Notes under the pieces: generated by a model
Databases searched by the model: none
Seen by the model: the letters and a program-made list of their open reading frames with translations, nothing else
Told to the model about the DNA's origin: nothing
DNA from: an uncultured bacterium
Lineage (GTDB): Bacteria; Bacillota; Clostridia; Lachnospirales; Lachnospiraceae
NCBI GenBank assembly: GCA_947647735.1
Contig: CANSLJ010000038.1
Coordinates: 1-32,205 of the forward strand
DNA length: 32,205 nt
Reading direction: 5' to 3'
In this document: positions 1-7,593 of the stretch, one piece after another
How positions within the stretch are numbered: position 1 is the stretch's first letter
Layout of the letters: each line of letters starts with the position of its first letter
Translations under genes and position numbers: made by a program

Positions 1-54
1 TAAGGCAACGGACTCTGACTCCGTCATTTCAAGGTTCGAATCCTTGTAGCCCTG
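1..54 (+). tRNA. tRNA-Gln(CTG), 3' portion
   Basis: The window opens inside a tRNA. The anticodon stem pairs bases 8-12 (ACGGA) with 20-24 (TCCGT) around the loop CTCTGAC, which places the anticodon CTG at 15-17 and reads the glutamine codon CAG. The T arm is CAAGG (30-34), TTCGAAT, CCTTG (42-46), followed by the 3' acceptor strand TAGCCCT and a discriminator G. CCA is not encoded. The 5' acceptor strand and most of the D arm lie before the window. Confidence 0.9.
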
Positions 55-59
55 TATGA

Positions 60-94
60 AAGACCTCAGTGATCGTGATTACTGAGGTCTTTTC
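60..94 (+). terminator. Rho-independent terminator after tRNA-Gln
   Basis: An 11-bp perfect stem, AAGACCTCAGT (60-70) with ACTGAGGTCTT (81-91), has a 10-nt loop and runs into a short T tract. It lies a few bases after the tRNA end, so it most likely terminates the tRNA transcript. Confidence 0.85.
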
Positions 95-144
95 TCGAAT
101 ATAAACAAAACTGCGAAAATGATCATGAAAGGAAAGGCTTCGCC

Positions 145-858
145 ATGTATACCTATGACGCAAGAATCAGATACAGTGAAGTGGATTACAAAAATAAACT
201 GACGCTGGGAAGGCTTCTGGATTACTTTCAGGATTGTTCTACATTCCAGTCCGAAGATCTCGGGCTAGGGGTAAAATATCTGCAGGAGAAGCATCAGGTA
301 TGGCTGTTAAGTTCCTGGCAGATCGATGTGGAGCGGTATCCTGAGATCGGGGAGAGAGTGAGAGTCGGGACGCTGCCTTATGATTTTAAGGGATTTATCG
401 GATATCGTAATTTCTGGATGACGGATGAACAGGGAGTGAGGCTGGCGGCGGCGAACTCCATATGGACACTTTTTGATATGGAAAAAGGAAAACCGACGAT
501 GCCCGATCAGAGAACGAAGGAGGGATATCAGATCAGCCCTAAGATAGAGATGGAATATCTGCCCCGGAAGATAGCGCTGCCGGAGGGCGGCGAGGCAAAA
601 CAGGAGTTTCCTATCACAAGGCATTATCTTGATACAAACAACCATGTGAATAATGGACAGTATGTAAAGATGGCATTGGAATATCCGGAGGAGGGCTTTG
701 TGGTCAGACGGCTTCGGGCGGAATATAAGAAGCAGTCTTATCTGGGAGATATTTTCTGCCCGGTGGTTTATGAAAAGGAAAATGCGTATGTGGTGAGCCT
801 GAATGATAAAAACGGAGAGCCTCATGCGGTGGTGGAACTGACCGGGGAGAAAGAGTAA
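145..858 (+). CDS. Acyl-ACP thioesterase
   Basis: This 237-residue protein matches the bacterial acyl-ACP thioesterase family (double hotdog fold), which releases free fatty acids from acyl-ACP in the cytoplasm. The first hotdog begins with MYTYDARIRYSEVDYKNKL. The second carries the family motif D163-x-N165-x-H167 within DTNNHVNNGQY, the residues implicated in catalysis in plant and bacterial members. Length fits the roughly 240-residue bacterial enzymes. An AAAGGAAAGG ribosome binding site lies about 9 nt before the ATG. The gene follows the tRNA terminator and is 39 nt upstream of the S1-domain gene, so the two may be cotranscribed. Chain-length preference cannot be read from the sequence. 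Confidence 0.88.
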   Translation: MYTYDARIRYSEVDYKNKLTLGRLLDYFQDCSTFQSEDLGLGVKYLQEKHQVWLLSSWQIDVERYPEIGERVRVGTLPYDFKGFIGYRNFWMTDEQGVRLAAANSIWTLFDMEKGKPTMPDQRTKEGYQISPKIEMEYLPRKIALPEGGEAKQEFPITRHYLDTNNHVNNGQYVKMALEYPEEGFVVRRLRAEYKKQSYLGDIFCPVVYEKENAYVVSLNDKNGEPHAVVELTGEKE

Positions 859-897
859 CAAGGTAATAAAAGCAAACAAACAGAACGGGAGAACAGA

Positions 898-1728
898 GTG
901 ATCGAATTAGGAAAAAAACAGAAACTGGCGGTAGTCAAAGAGGTAGATTTTGGCGTTTATCTGGGGGAGGAGAAGGAAAAAGTGCTTCTGCCCGGGAAAC
1001 AGGTGCCGGAGGGCACAAAAAAGGGAGATGAACTGGAGGTCTTTATTTACCGGGATTCAGCGGACAGGCTGATCGCAACGGTAAACACTCCGAAGCTGAC
1101 GCTGGGTGAGGTTGCGCTTTTAAAGGTATTGGATGTTACGAAGATCGGAGCTTTTTTGGACTGGGGGCTGGAGAAAGATCTTCTTCTGCCTTTTCGCGAG
1201 CAGACAAACAGGGTGAAGGCAGGGGAGGACTGCCTTGCGGCCCTCTATATAGATAAGAGCGGAAGGCTCTGCGCCACGATGAAGCTGTACCACTACCTGA
1301 GAACAGACAGCCCCTATCAGAAGGATGATACGGTGAAAGGGCGCATTTATGAGATCAGCGGGAACTTCGGCGTGTTTGTGGCGGTGGATGACAAATATTC
1401 CGCGCTGATCCCCAAAAAGCAGATGTACGGGGCGAAGGATTTCAAACCGGGTGATATCATCACAGCCAGGGTGACGGAAGTGAAGGAGGACGGCAAGCTG
1501 GATCTGTCAGTGAGACAGAAGGCCTATCTCCAGATGGATGACGATGCGGAAAGGCTGATGGAGATCATTGAAAGTTATGAAGGTGTGCTTCCTTTTTCGG
1601 ATAAGGCGGATCCTGAAGTGATCCGAAGGGAGACCGGCATGAGCAAAAATGAATTCAAGAGGGCAGCAGGGCGTCTATATAAAGAGCGCCGTATTGAGAT
1701 TGGCGAAAAAACAATTCGCAAAATCTGA
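898..1728 (+). CDS. cvfB: CvfB-like S1 domain RNA-binding protein
   Basis: A 276-residue protein of the CvfB/YitL family, known in Firmicutes as an RNA-binding post-transcriptional regulator (virulence factor B in Staphylococcus). S1-like OB folds occupy the N-terminal two thirds. The clearest, at about residues 143-205, runs from KGRIYEISGNFGVFVAV to KEDGKLDLSVRQ. The C-terminal 50 residues (FSDKADPEVIRRETGMSK onwards) resemble the winged-helix domain of CvfB. The start is GTG, preceded by a GGGAGAA ribosome binding site, and gives MIELGKKQKL at the usual family N-terminus. Its targets in this organism are unknown. Confidence 0.85.
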   Translation: MIELGKKQKLAVVKEVDFGVYLGEEKEKVLLPGKQVPEGTKKGDELEVFIYRDSADRLIATVNTPKLTLGEVALLKVLDVTKIGAFLDWGLEKDLLLPFREQTNRVKAGEDCLAALYIDKSGRLCATMKLYHYLRTDSPYQKDDTVKGRIYEISGNFGVFVAVDDKYSALIPKKQMYGAKDFKPGDIITARVTEVKEDGKLDLSVRQKAYLQMDDDAERLMEIIESYEGVLPFSDKADPEVIRRETGMSKNEFKRAAGRLYKERRIEIGEKTIRKI

Positions 1729-1841
1729 TATAGCGGGTAAATACTTGACTTTTGGATGAATTTCACAAAAATGTCACATAAAAATTGTGCATTATAGCCA
1801 GTCGAAAAGATCATTTTTGAAAAAAAGCGTGTGAAAAGAGA

Positions 1842-1853
1842 GAAAACGTTTTC
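1842..1853. promoter_or_regulatory. LacI/CcpA-type palindrome (possible cre site)
   Basis: GAAAACGTTTTC is a perfect 12-bp palindrome centred on CG, the layout typical of LacI-family operators and close to the CcpA cre consensus. It lies about 7 nt upstream of a candidate promoter for the 78-residue small protein gene. Assignment to CcpA is an inference. Confidence 0.4.
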
Positions 1854-1859
1854 CGCCTA

Positions 1860-1887
1860 TTGCAATTTGGAAAAAAGTGAGTAAAAT
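1860..1887 (+). promoter_or_regulatory. Candidate sigma-A promoter for the small protein gene
   Basis: TTGCAA (1860-1865) and TAAAAT (1882-1887) are separated by 16 bp, in the 227-bp gap before the gene starting at 1956. Both hexamers match the consensus at five of six positions. The rest of that gap is AT-rich; an additional TTGACT occurs near 1745 without a convincing -10. Confidence 0.5.
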
Positions 1888-1955
1888 CAGAGATGTAAGC
1901 AAAAATGATTAAGGTTTGGTTCCTGCAAAGACACGCAGGAAGAAAGGAGTACAAA

Positions 1956-2192
1956 ATGAAAGTACAGAACATTAAAGACATCGAAAAGTTTTTCAAGGTA
2001 GTTGACGGCTGCGCAGGCAAAGTAGAGCTGGTTACAGGCGAGGGCGACAGATTAAATCTGAAATCCAAACTGTCCCAGTATGTGTCCATGGCAAATATCT
2101 TCTCCAACGGTGAGATCCCTGAGCTGGAGATCATCGCATACGAGCCGGAAGATATCGGCAAACTGGTAAACTTCATGATGGAGAATGACTAA
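1956..2192 (+). CDS. Small conserved protein of unknown function
   Basis: A 78-residue acidic protein beginning MKVQNIKDIEKFFKVVDG. The start is set by a strong AGGAG (1945-1949) 6 nt before the ATG; an upstream in-frame ATG at 1905 lacks such a site. No signal peptide or membrane segment is visible. It resembles short conserved Clostridia proteins that I cannot link to a function. It is preceded by a promoter and a LacI-type palindrome and ends 5 nt before the CPBP protease gene, so translation of the two is probably coupled. The strong ribosome binding site suggests high expression. Confidence 0.75.
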   Translation: MKVQNIKDIEKFFKVVDGCAGKVELVTGEGDRLNLKSKLSQYVSMANIFSNGEIPELEIIAYEPEDIGKLVNFMMEND

Positions 2193-2197
2193 TATAA

Positions 2198-3163
2198 ATG
2201 AACAGTAAAAGGGTCGGCGTTTCTTTTCTGCTGCTGGTACTGGTTCACTTTCTGGTAGTGATCGGCATATCCGTATACTATGTGATGGGCCCGGCAGGAA
2301 AAGATATCGGTATTGTGGAAAATTTAATATTGAGCCAGATGATCAACATCATCCCTGTGTCGCTCGTCGTTTTAGCCGGGCGCAGGAAATTCAGGCAGGA
2401 AAAGGTTTTTACCGATGTGCTGGGATTTCGGCGCATTAAAATATCCACAGTCCTTATGACCGTCCTTTATACGTTCTTACTGATGCCATTGACAACACTT
2501 GCCAATGCGATATCCATGATCTTTGTGGATAATACGGTAGCAAATCTCACGGGGGACATTTTGAATGTCCCCTTTGTTGTTATGTTTTTGATCATGGCGG
2601 TCTTCGGGCCGTTTTGCGAGGAGCTGGTCTTCCGGGGAGCTTTTTACCGGGGATTTCGGAAATCCGGCAATATTTTCGGGGCGGTCCTGATGTCAGGCCT
2701 TTTATTCGGGCTGATGCATATGAACTTCAATCAGGCGGCATACGCGGTGCTGCTGGGGATCATGATGGCGCTTTTAGCGGAGGCGGCGGGTTCCACAACG
2801 GCAACGTTTATCATGCATCTGATCTTTAACGGACAGTCCGTATGCCTGATCTATCTGGAGGATAAGCTGTTCCCGGAAGTGATCGAGGAGGGGCTGGAGA
2901 ACTATAGTTATACTTCGGAAGAAATGATGTTTGTCATTGCGGTTTATCTGCTGCTTGCGGTAGTCTGCACGTCGATCGCATTCTGCGTGGTAACATGGAT
3001 CGCGGGGAATGAGGGCAGGCAGAATTTCCTGAGGACGATCTGGGCGTCCAGAAAAAACCGCTTTGAGAGGATATGGAGCGTGTGCCTGATCATCGGGATC
3101 GTTTTATCGCTTGCCTATATGACGTTTGAGGCGGTGGCGGAGTATATGATGCGTGTGGCCTGA
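2198..3163 (+). CDS. CPBP family intramembrane metalloprotease
   Basis: A 321-residue multi-pass membrane protein of the CPBP (CAAX protease and bacteriocin-processing, Abi) family. Motif 1 is E141-E142-x3-R146 (FCEELVFRGAFYRGFR), motif 2 is H174 in FGLMHMNFNQ, and motif 3 is H207-x3-N211 in MHLIFN; together these build the intramembrane active site. At least seven hydrophobic segments surround them. Family members cleave prenylated proteins or process and resist peptides in bacteria; no substrate is suggested here. The gene starts 5 nt after the small protein. Its final 60 bp overlap the 3' end of the convergent acyltransferase gene. Confidence 0.88.
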   Translation: MNSKRVGVSFLLLVLVHFLVVIGISVYYVMGPAGKDIGIVENLILSQMINIIPVSLVVLAGRRKFRQEKVFTDVLGFRRIKISTVLMTVLYTFLLMPLTTLANAISMIFVDNTVANLTGDILNVPFVVMFLIMAVFGPFCEELVFRGAFYRGFRKSGNIFGAVLMSGLLFGLMHMNFNQAAYAVLLGIMMALLAEAAGSTTATFIMHLIFNGQSVCLIYLEDKLFPEVIEEGLENYSYTSEEMMFVIAVYLLLAVVCTSIAFCVVTWIAGNEGRQNFLRTIWASRKNRFERIWSVCLIIGIVLSLAYMTFEAVAEYMMRVA

Positions 3164-4210
3164 ATACAGACAGGCGACAAGCCTGTTATAGCCGGAAAAC
3201 TTTTTGATCAGTTCGATCAGGATCGAGAGTATCAGACAGATGATCAACAGCACCGGCAGTATTTTCCATGTATCCCGGAAAGAATAGATGAAATCCGGAT
3301 AGAAATAATAGTAAACAAACGTATGGATCAGGAAAATATTGGCGGAATGTTTTCCGAGAAATTCCAGACATGAATTCAGGACCGGAATCTGTGCGATAAA
3401 TTCATATACCAGATACGGGATCGCAAACACCAACAGATAGCTGAATTCCAGAGCGGTATACTTGCTCAACAGATAGGAGAGATATAACAGAAACAGACAG
3501 GCAAGGAATTTGCCTGTTTTTATTATGTTATTCCCCTGCATCCAGTCCCTGAGCCTTTCAAACCAGTTTTCATAGGCGAAAGCGCACCCCAGAAAGACGG
3601 TCGGCAGATAGCACCAGAATTCCACACGCGCCCCCGGAATGACCAGAGAGATCATGCAGGCGGCGGGCAGCAGAAGATACCGGAATTTTTCGTAGGCCTT
3701 AAAAAGAAAAGGCATCACCACGATCAGCAGGACCGCATAGGACAGATACCACCAGGTCACATTGATGGCGGGGATACCTGCATAGGCTGCAAGCCCCAGA
3801 GCGTCGATGCACATACAGAGTATGATATGGGCGGTATCCAGATCCGTTTCGGCATAAAGCAGGCTGAGGGGCTGTTTCATGACAAACTGTCTGTATAGAG
3901 CGGCGAATATATAGAGGATTACAACGGCACTTTCCAGCTTAATAAGCCTGTTTACCATAACAGACATGCCTTCCGACGCGTTCCCGGGCTGTTTCTGCAT
4001 CAGGGATCGGGTAATGCCGAAGGCTGAGAGAAAGGAAAATCCGGCAACGCATATCTTAAACCAGGTGACGATCTGTGTCACGAGAACGGGATTCGGCAGG
4101 ATCGTTTTTACCTCATAGAGAACCATGTTATCCGGTGAGAACAGATGGTGCGCCAGCATAAGAATGATCAGGATCCCCTTGGTTATCGTTGAATGCTTTC
4201 TGGAAAACAT
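3104..4210 (-). CDS. Acyltransferase 3 family membrane protein
   Basis: A 368-residue polytopic membrane protein that looks like an acyltransferase-3 (OafA/WecH-type) enzyme, which transfers acyl groups such as acetyl onto cell-surface polysaccharides. The N-terminal segment ITKGILIILMLAHHLF contains the His pair in the first membrane helix that is typical of this family, and about ten hydrophobic helices follow. A GGAGG ribosome binding site lies 7 nt before the ATG. The gene is on the minus strand, downstream of the YjfB gene but separated from it by a terminator. The acceptor molecule is not evident. Confidence 0.75.
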   Translation of the reverse strand: MFSRKHSTITKGILIILMLAHHLFSPDNMVLYEVKTILPNPVLVTQIVTWFKICVAGFSFLSAFGITRSLMQKQPGNASEGMSVMVNRLIKLESAVVILYIFAALYRQFVMKQPLSLLYAETDLDTAHIILCMCIDALGLAAYAGIPAINVTWWYLSYAVLLIVVMPFLFKAYEKFRYLLLPAACMISLVIPGARVEFWCYLPTVFLGCAFAYENWFERLRDWMQGNNIIKTGKFLACLFLLYLSYLLSKYTALEFSYLLVFAIPYLVYEFIAQIPVLNSCLEFLGKHSANIFLIHTFVYYYFYPDFIYSFRDTWKILPVLLIICLILSILIELIKKFSGYNRLVACLYSGHTHHILRHRLKRHIGKR

Positions 4211-4231
4211 TTTTATCCTCCGTTATGATGA

Positions 4232-4261
4232 GAAAACAGACAGAAAGGATTCTGTCTGTTT
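4232..4261 (-). terminator. Terminator after the YjfB-family gene
   Basis: AAACAGACAGAA (4234-4245) pairs with TTCTGTCTGTTT (4250-4261), a 12-bp stem with a 4-nt loop. Read on the minus strand it ends in a T run (TTTTC) and lies about 50 nt after the YjfB stop codon and before the acyltransferase start. The plus-strand side also has T residues, so it could work in both directions. Confidence 0.75.
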
Positions 4262-4313
4262 TTGTGTGTGTCTTTCGACATACATTGTCTGTGGATATGC
4301 GCTCTTACTGTTG

Positions 4314-4514
4314 CTATATGCGGACGTCAAACTGACTTCCGACATAGGGATTGACAGAAAGCTCCATCTGAGAAGCCGGGACGGAAGCGATCATTTCAGA
4401 TAACTGCGAACCCTGTGACTTAGCGGTATCCATAGCCTTATCCAGCATCTTCATACCCCAGCCGGTCTGAAGGTTGGACATAGACAAAGCAGTCGATAAA
4501 CCGGCAATATCCAT
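4314..4514 (-). CDS. YjfB family putative motility protein
   Basis: A 66-residue protein starting MDIAGLSTALSMSNLQTGWG, which matches the YjfB/putative motility protein family found in flagellated Firmicutes. The ATG at 4514 is chosen because an AGAGGTG ribosome binding site lies just upstream of it; the longer reading from 4541 has none. The central part has the family pattern of a helix with MKMLDKAMD, and the C-terminus (NPYVGSQFDVRI) is also typical. Biochemical function is not known. In Bacillus the family is associated with the motility regulon, but here a sigma-A-like promoter rather than a clear SigD promoter precedes it. Confidence 0.8.
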   Translation of the reverse strand: MDIAGLSTALSMSNLQTGWGMKMLDKAMDTAKSQGSQLSEMIASVPASQMELSVNPYVGSQFDVRI

Positions 4515-4572
4515 CTGACACCTCTTTCTGCGCATCTGCACTTACGCACAGGCGCGATTTTCTTACAATTAT

Positions 4573-4601
4573 AGTATAGATGCCGGAACTTTTTTTGTCC
4601 A
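4573..4601 (-). promoter_or_regulatory. Candidate sigma-A promoter for the YjfB gene
   Basis: On the minus strand TGGACA (4601-4596) and TATACT (4578-4573) are separated by 17 bp and lie about 60 nt upstream of the YjfB start. Each hexamer matches the consensus at five or more positions. Confidence 0.55.
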
Positions 4602-4656
4602 GAGGTTTATTTATGTGATACGAATTCCCCTCGGCCGTCCGGATTTTTCATCAACC

Positions 4657-4685
4657 TTGCTAAACAGCCCCTTATATGATATGCT
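4657..4685 (+). promoter_or_regulatory. Candidate promoter for the WecG/TagA-like gene
   Basis: TTGCTA (4657-4662) and TATGCT (4680-4685) with a 17-bp spacer, 57 nt upstream of the ATG at 4743. Each hexamer matches at four of six positions, so this is a moderate call. Confidence 0.35.
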
Positions 4686-4742
4686 ACTTTTATAGAAATG
4701 TGACAAGAATATTGGAATCATATTCTTCACAAAAGGAGAGGT

Positions 4743-5435
4743 ATGCAAAAAATTAATTTACTGGGGATGAATCTGACGGATTACTCCCTGCGGGAGGCTG
4801 TCGGGATCACGGACAGGTTTCTGGGGAGCGGCAGTCTGAACACGATTCTTTTTATTTCCGCAAAGATCCTGGTGGGGGCTGGAGTCAATGTGGAAGAACA
4901 GGAATGGATCAGAGAGGCTGATCTGATCATCTGGAGTGATGCGGAAATTGTACGGCAGGCGGGTATTAAGGCGAAGGAACGCATTCACGAAGTGGAGAAT
5001 CAGGACTATATCAAAGAAGTCCTGAAACGTCTGGGGAAAGGAAAAAAGCCGCTGTATCTGCTTGCGGAATCGGAGGAGGAAGTCAGGAAGCTGGAATCTG
5101 ATCTGAAACTTCTTCGCGAGGACCTGAATATTGTGGGATGCGGCATTGCAGGCGGCGTACAGGAAGAGTGGGACGATGAGGCGAACCGTATCAATGAACT
5201 CGCACCCGCTGCGGTTATATCCAGAATGCAGTTTGAGCGGCAGGCAAGGCTGATGGACAGGATGAAAAAGATATTGAACGCGGATGTGTGGCTTGCGCTG
5301 AATACACAGATGGAACTTGGCATCAGAAAAGTTCCCGTTTTAAGGCGGCTGCTCAGCAAGTGGTATCACCATCTGTTCCAGAAACAGCTGCTGGAATATC
5401 ATGATGCCAACAAAAACGAACAGGATACGGAGTGA
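4743..5435 (+). CDS. Divergent WecG/TagA/CpsF-like glycosyltransferase (GT26)
   Basis: A 230-residue cytoplasmic protein with the overall layout of GT26 enzymes, which transfer N-acetylmannosamine-type sugars in teichoic acid or capsule synthesis. Recognisable parts are the N-terminal LLGMNLTDYSLREAV, the ADLIIWSDAEIV segment carrying the conserved Asp, and a central Rossmann-like stretch (PLYLLAESEEEVRKL). The usual family motif GLGxPxQE is replaced around residues 158-170 by ISRMQFERQAR. The C-terminal RLLSKWYHHLFQKQ region is basic, like the membrane-binding tail of TagA. It is preceded by AAAGGAGAGGT and stands alone between a promoter and a terminator. It may be a catalytically altered paralogue. 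Confidence 0.6.
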   Translation: MQKINLLGMNLTDYSLREAVGITDRFLGSGSLNTILFISAKILVGAGVNVEEQEWIREADLIIWSDAEIVRQAGIKAKERIHEVENQDYIKEVLKRLGKGKKPLYLLAESEEEVRKLESDLKLLREDLNIVGCGIAGGVQEEWDDEANRINELAPAAVISRMQFERQARLMDRMKKILNADVWLALNTQMELGIRKVPVLRRLLSKWYHHLFQKQLLEYHDANKNEQDTE

Positions 5436-5446
5436 AAATAAAAGGG

Positions 5447-5485
5447 GGCTCTCTTCTGATCTGTCAGAAGGGAGTCGTTGTTTGT
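5447..5485 (+). terminator. Terminator after the WecG/TagA-like gene
   Basis: GGCTCTCTTCTGA (5447-5459) pairs with TCAGAAGGGAGTC (5464-5476), a 13-bp stem with two G-U pairs and a 4-nt loop, followed by the T-rich GTTGTTTG. It begins 12 nt after the stop codon. Confidence 0.75.
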
Positions 5486-5635
5486 ATAGGTTTACCATTG
5501 TTAAAATTATACAAATTTTTGAAAAAACATAAAAAAACAAACAAAAAATGTTCGAAAAAAGGTAGATTTATTTGTGCACTTGTTTTAGAATAGAAAATAG
5601 GTTGTGAAAAAGGCCTTTTATGGGGTGAAAATGTA

Positions 5636-5663
5636 TTGTTAAAAATGTATAAAGAAGTATAGG
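5636..5663 (+). promoter_or_regulatory. Weak candidate promoter for the PucR-type regulator
   Basis: TTGTTA (5636-5641) and TATAGG (5658-5663) lie 16 bp apart, about 43 nt before the regulator's ATG. The very AT-rich 5486-5705 leader also holds a 12-bp palindrome, AAAAGGCCTTTT, near 5610, whose role is unknown. Confidence 0.3.
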
Positions 5664-5705
5664 CATTGTAGACAGCCAATGTGTTTGCAGAAGGGAAGGG
5701 AAAAG

Positions 5706-6788
5706 ATGATTTCAAACCAGATTTTACAGAACACGATCGAAGGGTTAAAGGCGATCGCCAGAGTGGAGCTTTGCATCATGGATACCGACGGAAAAGAGGT
5801 TGCGGCAACGGTGAGCATGTATGAATGTGAAAAACCGGCGATGGAATTTGCGCAGTCTCCGGCGGACTCTCAGGAGATCCAGGGATATCAGTATTTTAAG
5901 ATATACGATGAGCAGCAGCTGGAGTACATACTGATCGCGGGCGGTTCCGGCGAGGACGTCTATATGGTCGGCAAGATGGTTGCCTTCCAGATCCAGAACC
6001 TTCTGGTGGCTTATAAGGAGCGTTTTGACAAAGATAATTTCATCAAGAACCTGCTGCTTGACAACCTGCTTCTGGTGGATATCTACAGCCGCGCAAAGAA
6101 GCTGCATATCCAGGCGGATGTCAGGCGCGTGATCATGATCATCGAGACGGACAGTACGAAAGACTGTAATGTGCTGGAGATCGTGCGGAGCGGCAACACA
6201 AACACCAGAGATTTTGTGACGGCGGTGGACGAGAACAATGTTATCGTGGTGAGGGATCTGAGCGAGGGGGATTCCCCCGTGGAGATAGATAAGGGCGCGA
6301 AGGCGCTGGAGAGCTTTCTTGTGAAGGAGGGTATGAAGAATGTGCGGGTGGCTTACGGTACGGTCGTAAAAGAGATCAAGGATGTCAGCCGTTCCTACAA
6401 GGAGGCGAAGATGGCGCTGGATGTGGGAAAGATCTTCTTCAGCGACAGGAACGTGGTGGCGTACAGTGAGCTTGGCATCGGGCGTCTGATCTATCAGCTG
6501 CCGCTGCCGCTCTGCCGGATGTTCATCAGGGAGATCTTCGGCGGAAAGAGCCCGGATGATTTTGATGAGGAGACTCTGACAACGATCAATAAGTTCTTTG
6601 AAAACAGCCTGAACGTATCGGAGACTTCGAGGCAGCTCTTTATTCACAGAAATACGCTGGTCTACAGGCTGGATAAGCTGCAGAAGGCAACGGGGCTGGA
6701 TCTTCGGGTGTTTGAGGACGCCATCACGTTCAAGATCGCTCTGATGGTCGTAAAATATATGAAGTATATGGAAACATTTGATTACTAA
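5706..6788 (+). CDS. PucR/CdaR-type helix-turn-helix transcriptional regulator
   Basis: A 360-residue cytoplasmic regulator. The C-terminal helix-turn-helix of the PucR/CdaR type occupies about residues 300-350, with the hallmark LNVSETSRQLFIHRNTLVYR followed by a second helix pair. The middle (about 130-260) fits the GGDEF-like CdaR domain, and the N-terminal part resembles the sugar-diacid-recognition type sensor but is not diagnostic. The ATG at 5706 is preceded by AAGGGAAGGG; an earlier in-frame ATG at 5679 has no good site. It lies 70 nt upstream of ftsE. I infer that it may act on the division block downstream, but no operator was recognised. The ligand is unknown. Confidence 0.8.
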   Translation: MISNQILQNTIEGLKAIARVELCIMDTDGKEVAATVSMYECEKPAMEFAQSPADSQEIQGYQYFKIYDEQQLEYILIAGGSGEDVYMVGKMVAFQIQNLLVAYKERFDKDNFIKNLLLDNLLLVDIYSRAKKLHIQADVRRVIMIIETDSTKDCNVLEIVRSGNTNTRDFVTAVDENNVIVVRDLSEGDSPVEIDKGAKALESFLVKEGMKNVRVAYGTVVKEIKDVSRSYKEAKMALDVGKIFFSDRNVVAYSELGIGRLIYQLPLPLCRMFIREIFGGKSPDDFDEETLTTINKFFENSLNVSETSRQLFIHRNTLVYRLDKLQKATGLDLRVFEDAITFKIALMVVKYMKYMETFDY

Positions 6789-6858
6789 AACGGCACTTAT
6801 AAAAAGTGCACATAGTAACCGGAATGGAGAACCGGTCACAAAGGAGAGGAATATAATA

Positions 6859-7593
6859 GTGGCGGAAAAAACGGTAAAGAAGAAACGAAAGAGAAAAAGC
6901 GGCGATATTATCCTGCTGGAGCATGTGAGTAAATCTTACGAGACCGGTTCGCCGGCTTTAAATGATATCAATCTGAGGATCAAACCGGGAGAATTCGTAT
7001 TTATCGTAGGGGACAGCGGCTCGGGAAAATCAACCATGATCAAGCTGCTGCTTCGGGAACTGACGGCGACGGAGGGAAACGTGAAGGTGTTGGGCTATGA
7101 CCTGAACAGGATCAGACACCGGAAGATACCGGAGTTTCGCCGCAATATCGGTATCGTATTTCAGGATTTCCGTCTGTTGAAGGACAGAAATGTTTATGAG
7201 AACGTGGCGTTTGCCCAGAGGATCGTGCTGACGCCCACAAAGCAGATGCGGAAAAATGTGCCGGCTGTTCTGGCCTCGGTGGGGCTTGCGGGAAAATATA
7301 AGGCAAAACCGAAGCAGCTCTCCGGCGGTGAGCAGCAGAGGGTGGCGCTGGCGAGGGCGCTGGTGAATGAACCCACATTGCTTTTGTGCGATGAGCCCAC
7401 CGGAAATCTGGACCCGAAGAATTCCTGGGAAATCATGAATATGCTGGAGGAGATCAACAAGACAGGGACTACTGTGCTTGTGGTTACTCACAATAAGGAG
7501 ATCGTCAACCAGATGGAGAAGCGGGTGGTGACGCTGAAAAAGGGCGTGATCATCAGTGATGAGGAGAAGGGAGCATACATAGATGAGGATTAG
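6859..7593 (+). CDS. ftsE: Cell division ATP-binding protein FtsE
   Basis: A 244-residue ABC ATPase, the cytoplasmic half of the FtsEX complex that drives septal peptidoglycan hydrolases. Walker A is GDSGSGKST (51-59), the Q-loop is FQDFRLLKDR (101-110), the signature is LSGGEQQR (154-161), and Walker B is LLLCDEP (174-180). The start is taken as GTG at 6859, 9 nt after AAGGAGAGG; the reading frame is open upstream to 6778 but without a site. The N-terminus has a short very basic extension (KTVKKKRKRKSG). It overlaps ftsX by 11 bp. Two small hairpins, GCACTT/AAGTGC and ACCGG/CCGGT, lie between the regulator and this gene (6793-6836) and may be a processing or weak regulatory structure. Confidence 0.95.
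   Translation: MAEKTVKKKRKRKSGDIILLEHVSKSYETGSPALNDINLRIKPGEFVFIVGDSGSGKSTMIKLLLRELTATEGNVKVLGYDLNRIRHRKIPEFRRNIGIVFQDFRLLKDRNVYENVAFAQRIVLTPTKQMRKNVPAVLASVGLAGKYKAKPKQLSGGEQQRVALARALVNEPTLLLCDEPTGNLDPKNSWEIMNMLEEINKTGTTVLVVTHNKEIVNQMEKRVVTLKKGVIISDEEKGAYIDED

Noticed and set aside
1-94. Integration site of a mobile element at the tRNA-Gln gene
   Set aside because: No integrase gene, no repeat of the tRNA 3' end in the window, and a normal terminator directly follows.
4515-4601. SigD (flagellar) promoter before the YjfB gene
   Set aside because: No proper TAAA-N15-GCCGATAT arrangement could be fitted; a sigma-A-like TGGACA/TATACT pair with 17-bp spacing fits better.
5745-6839. 364-codon open frame on the minus strand opposite the PucR-type regulator
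   Set aside because: It is a codon-bias shadow: no ribosome binding site, a composition rich in His, Arg and Leu with no recognisable domain, and a convincing gene on the other strand.
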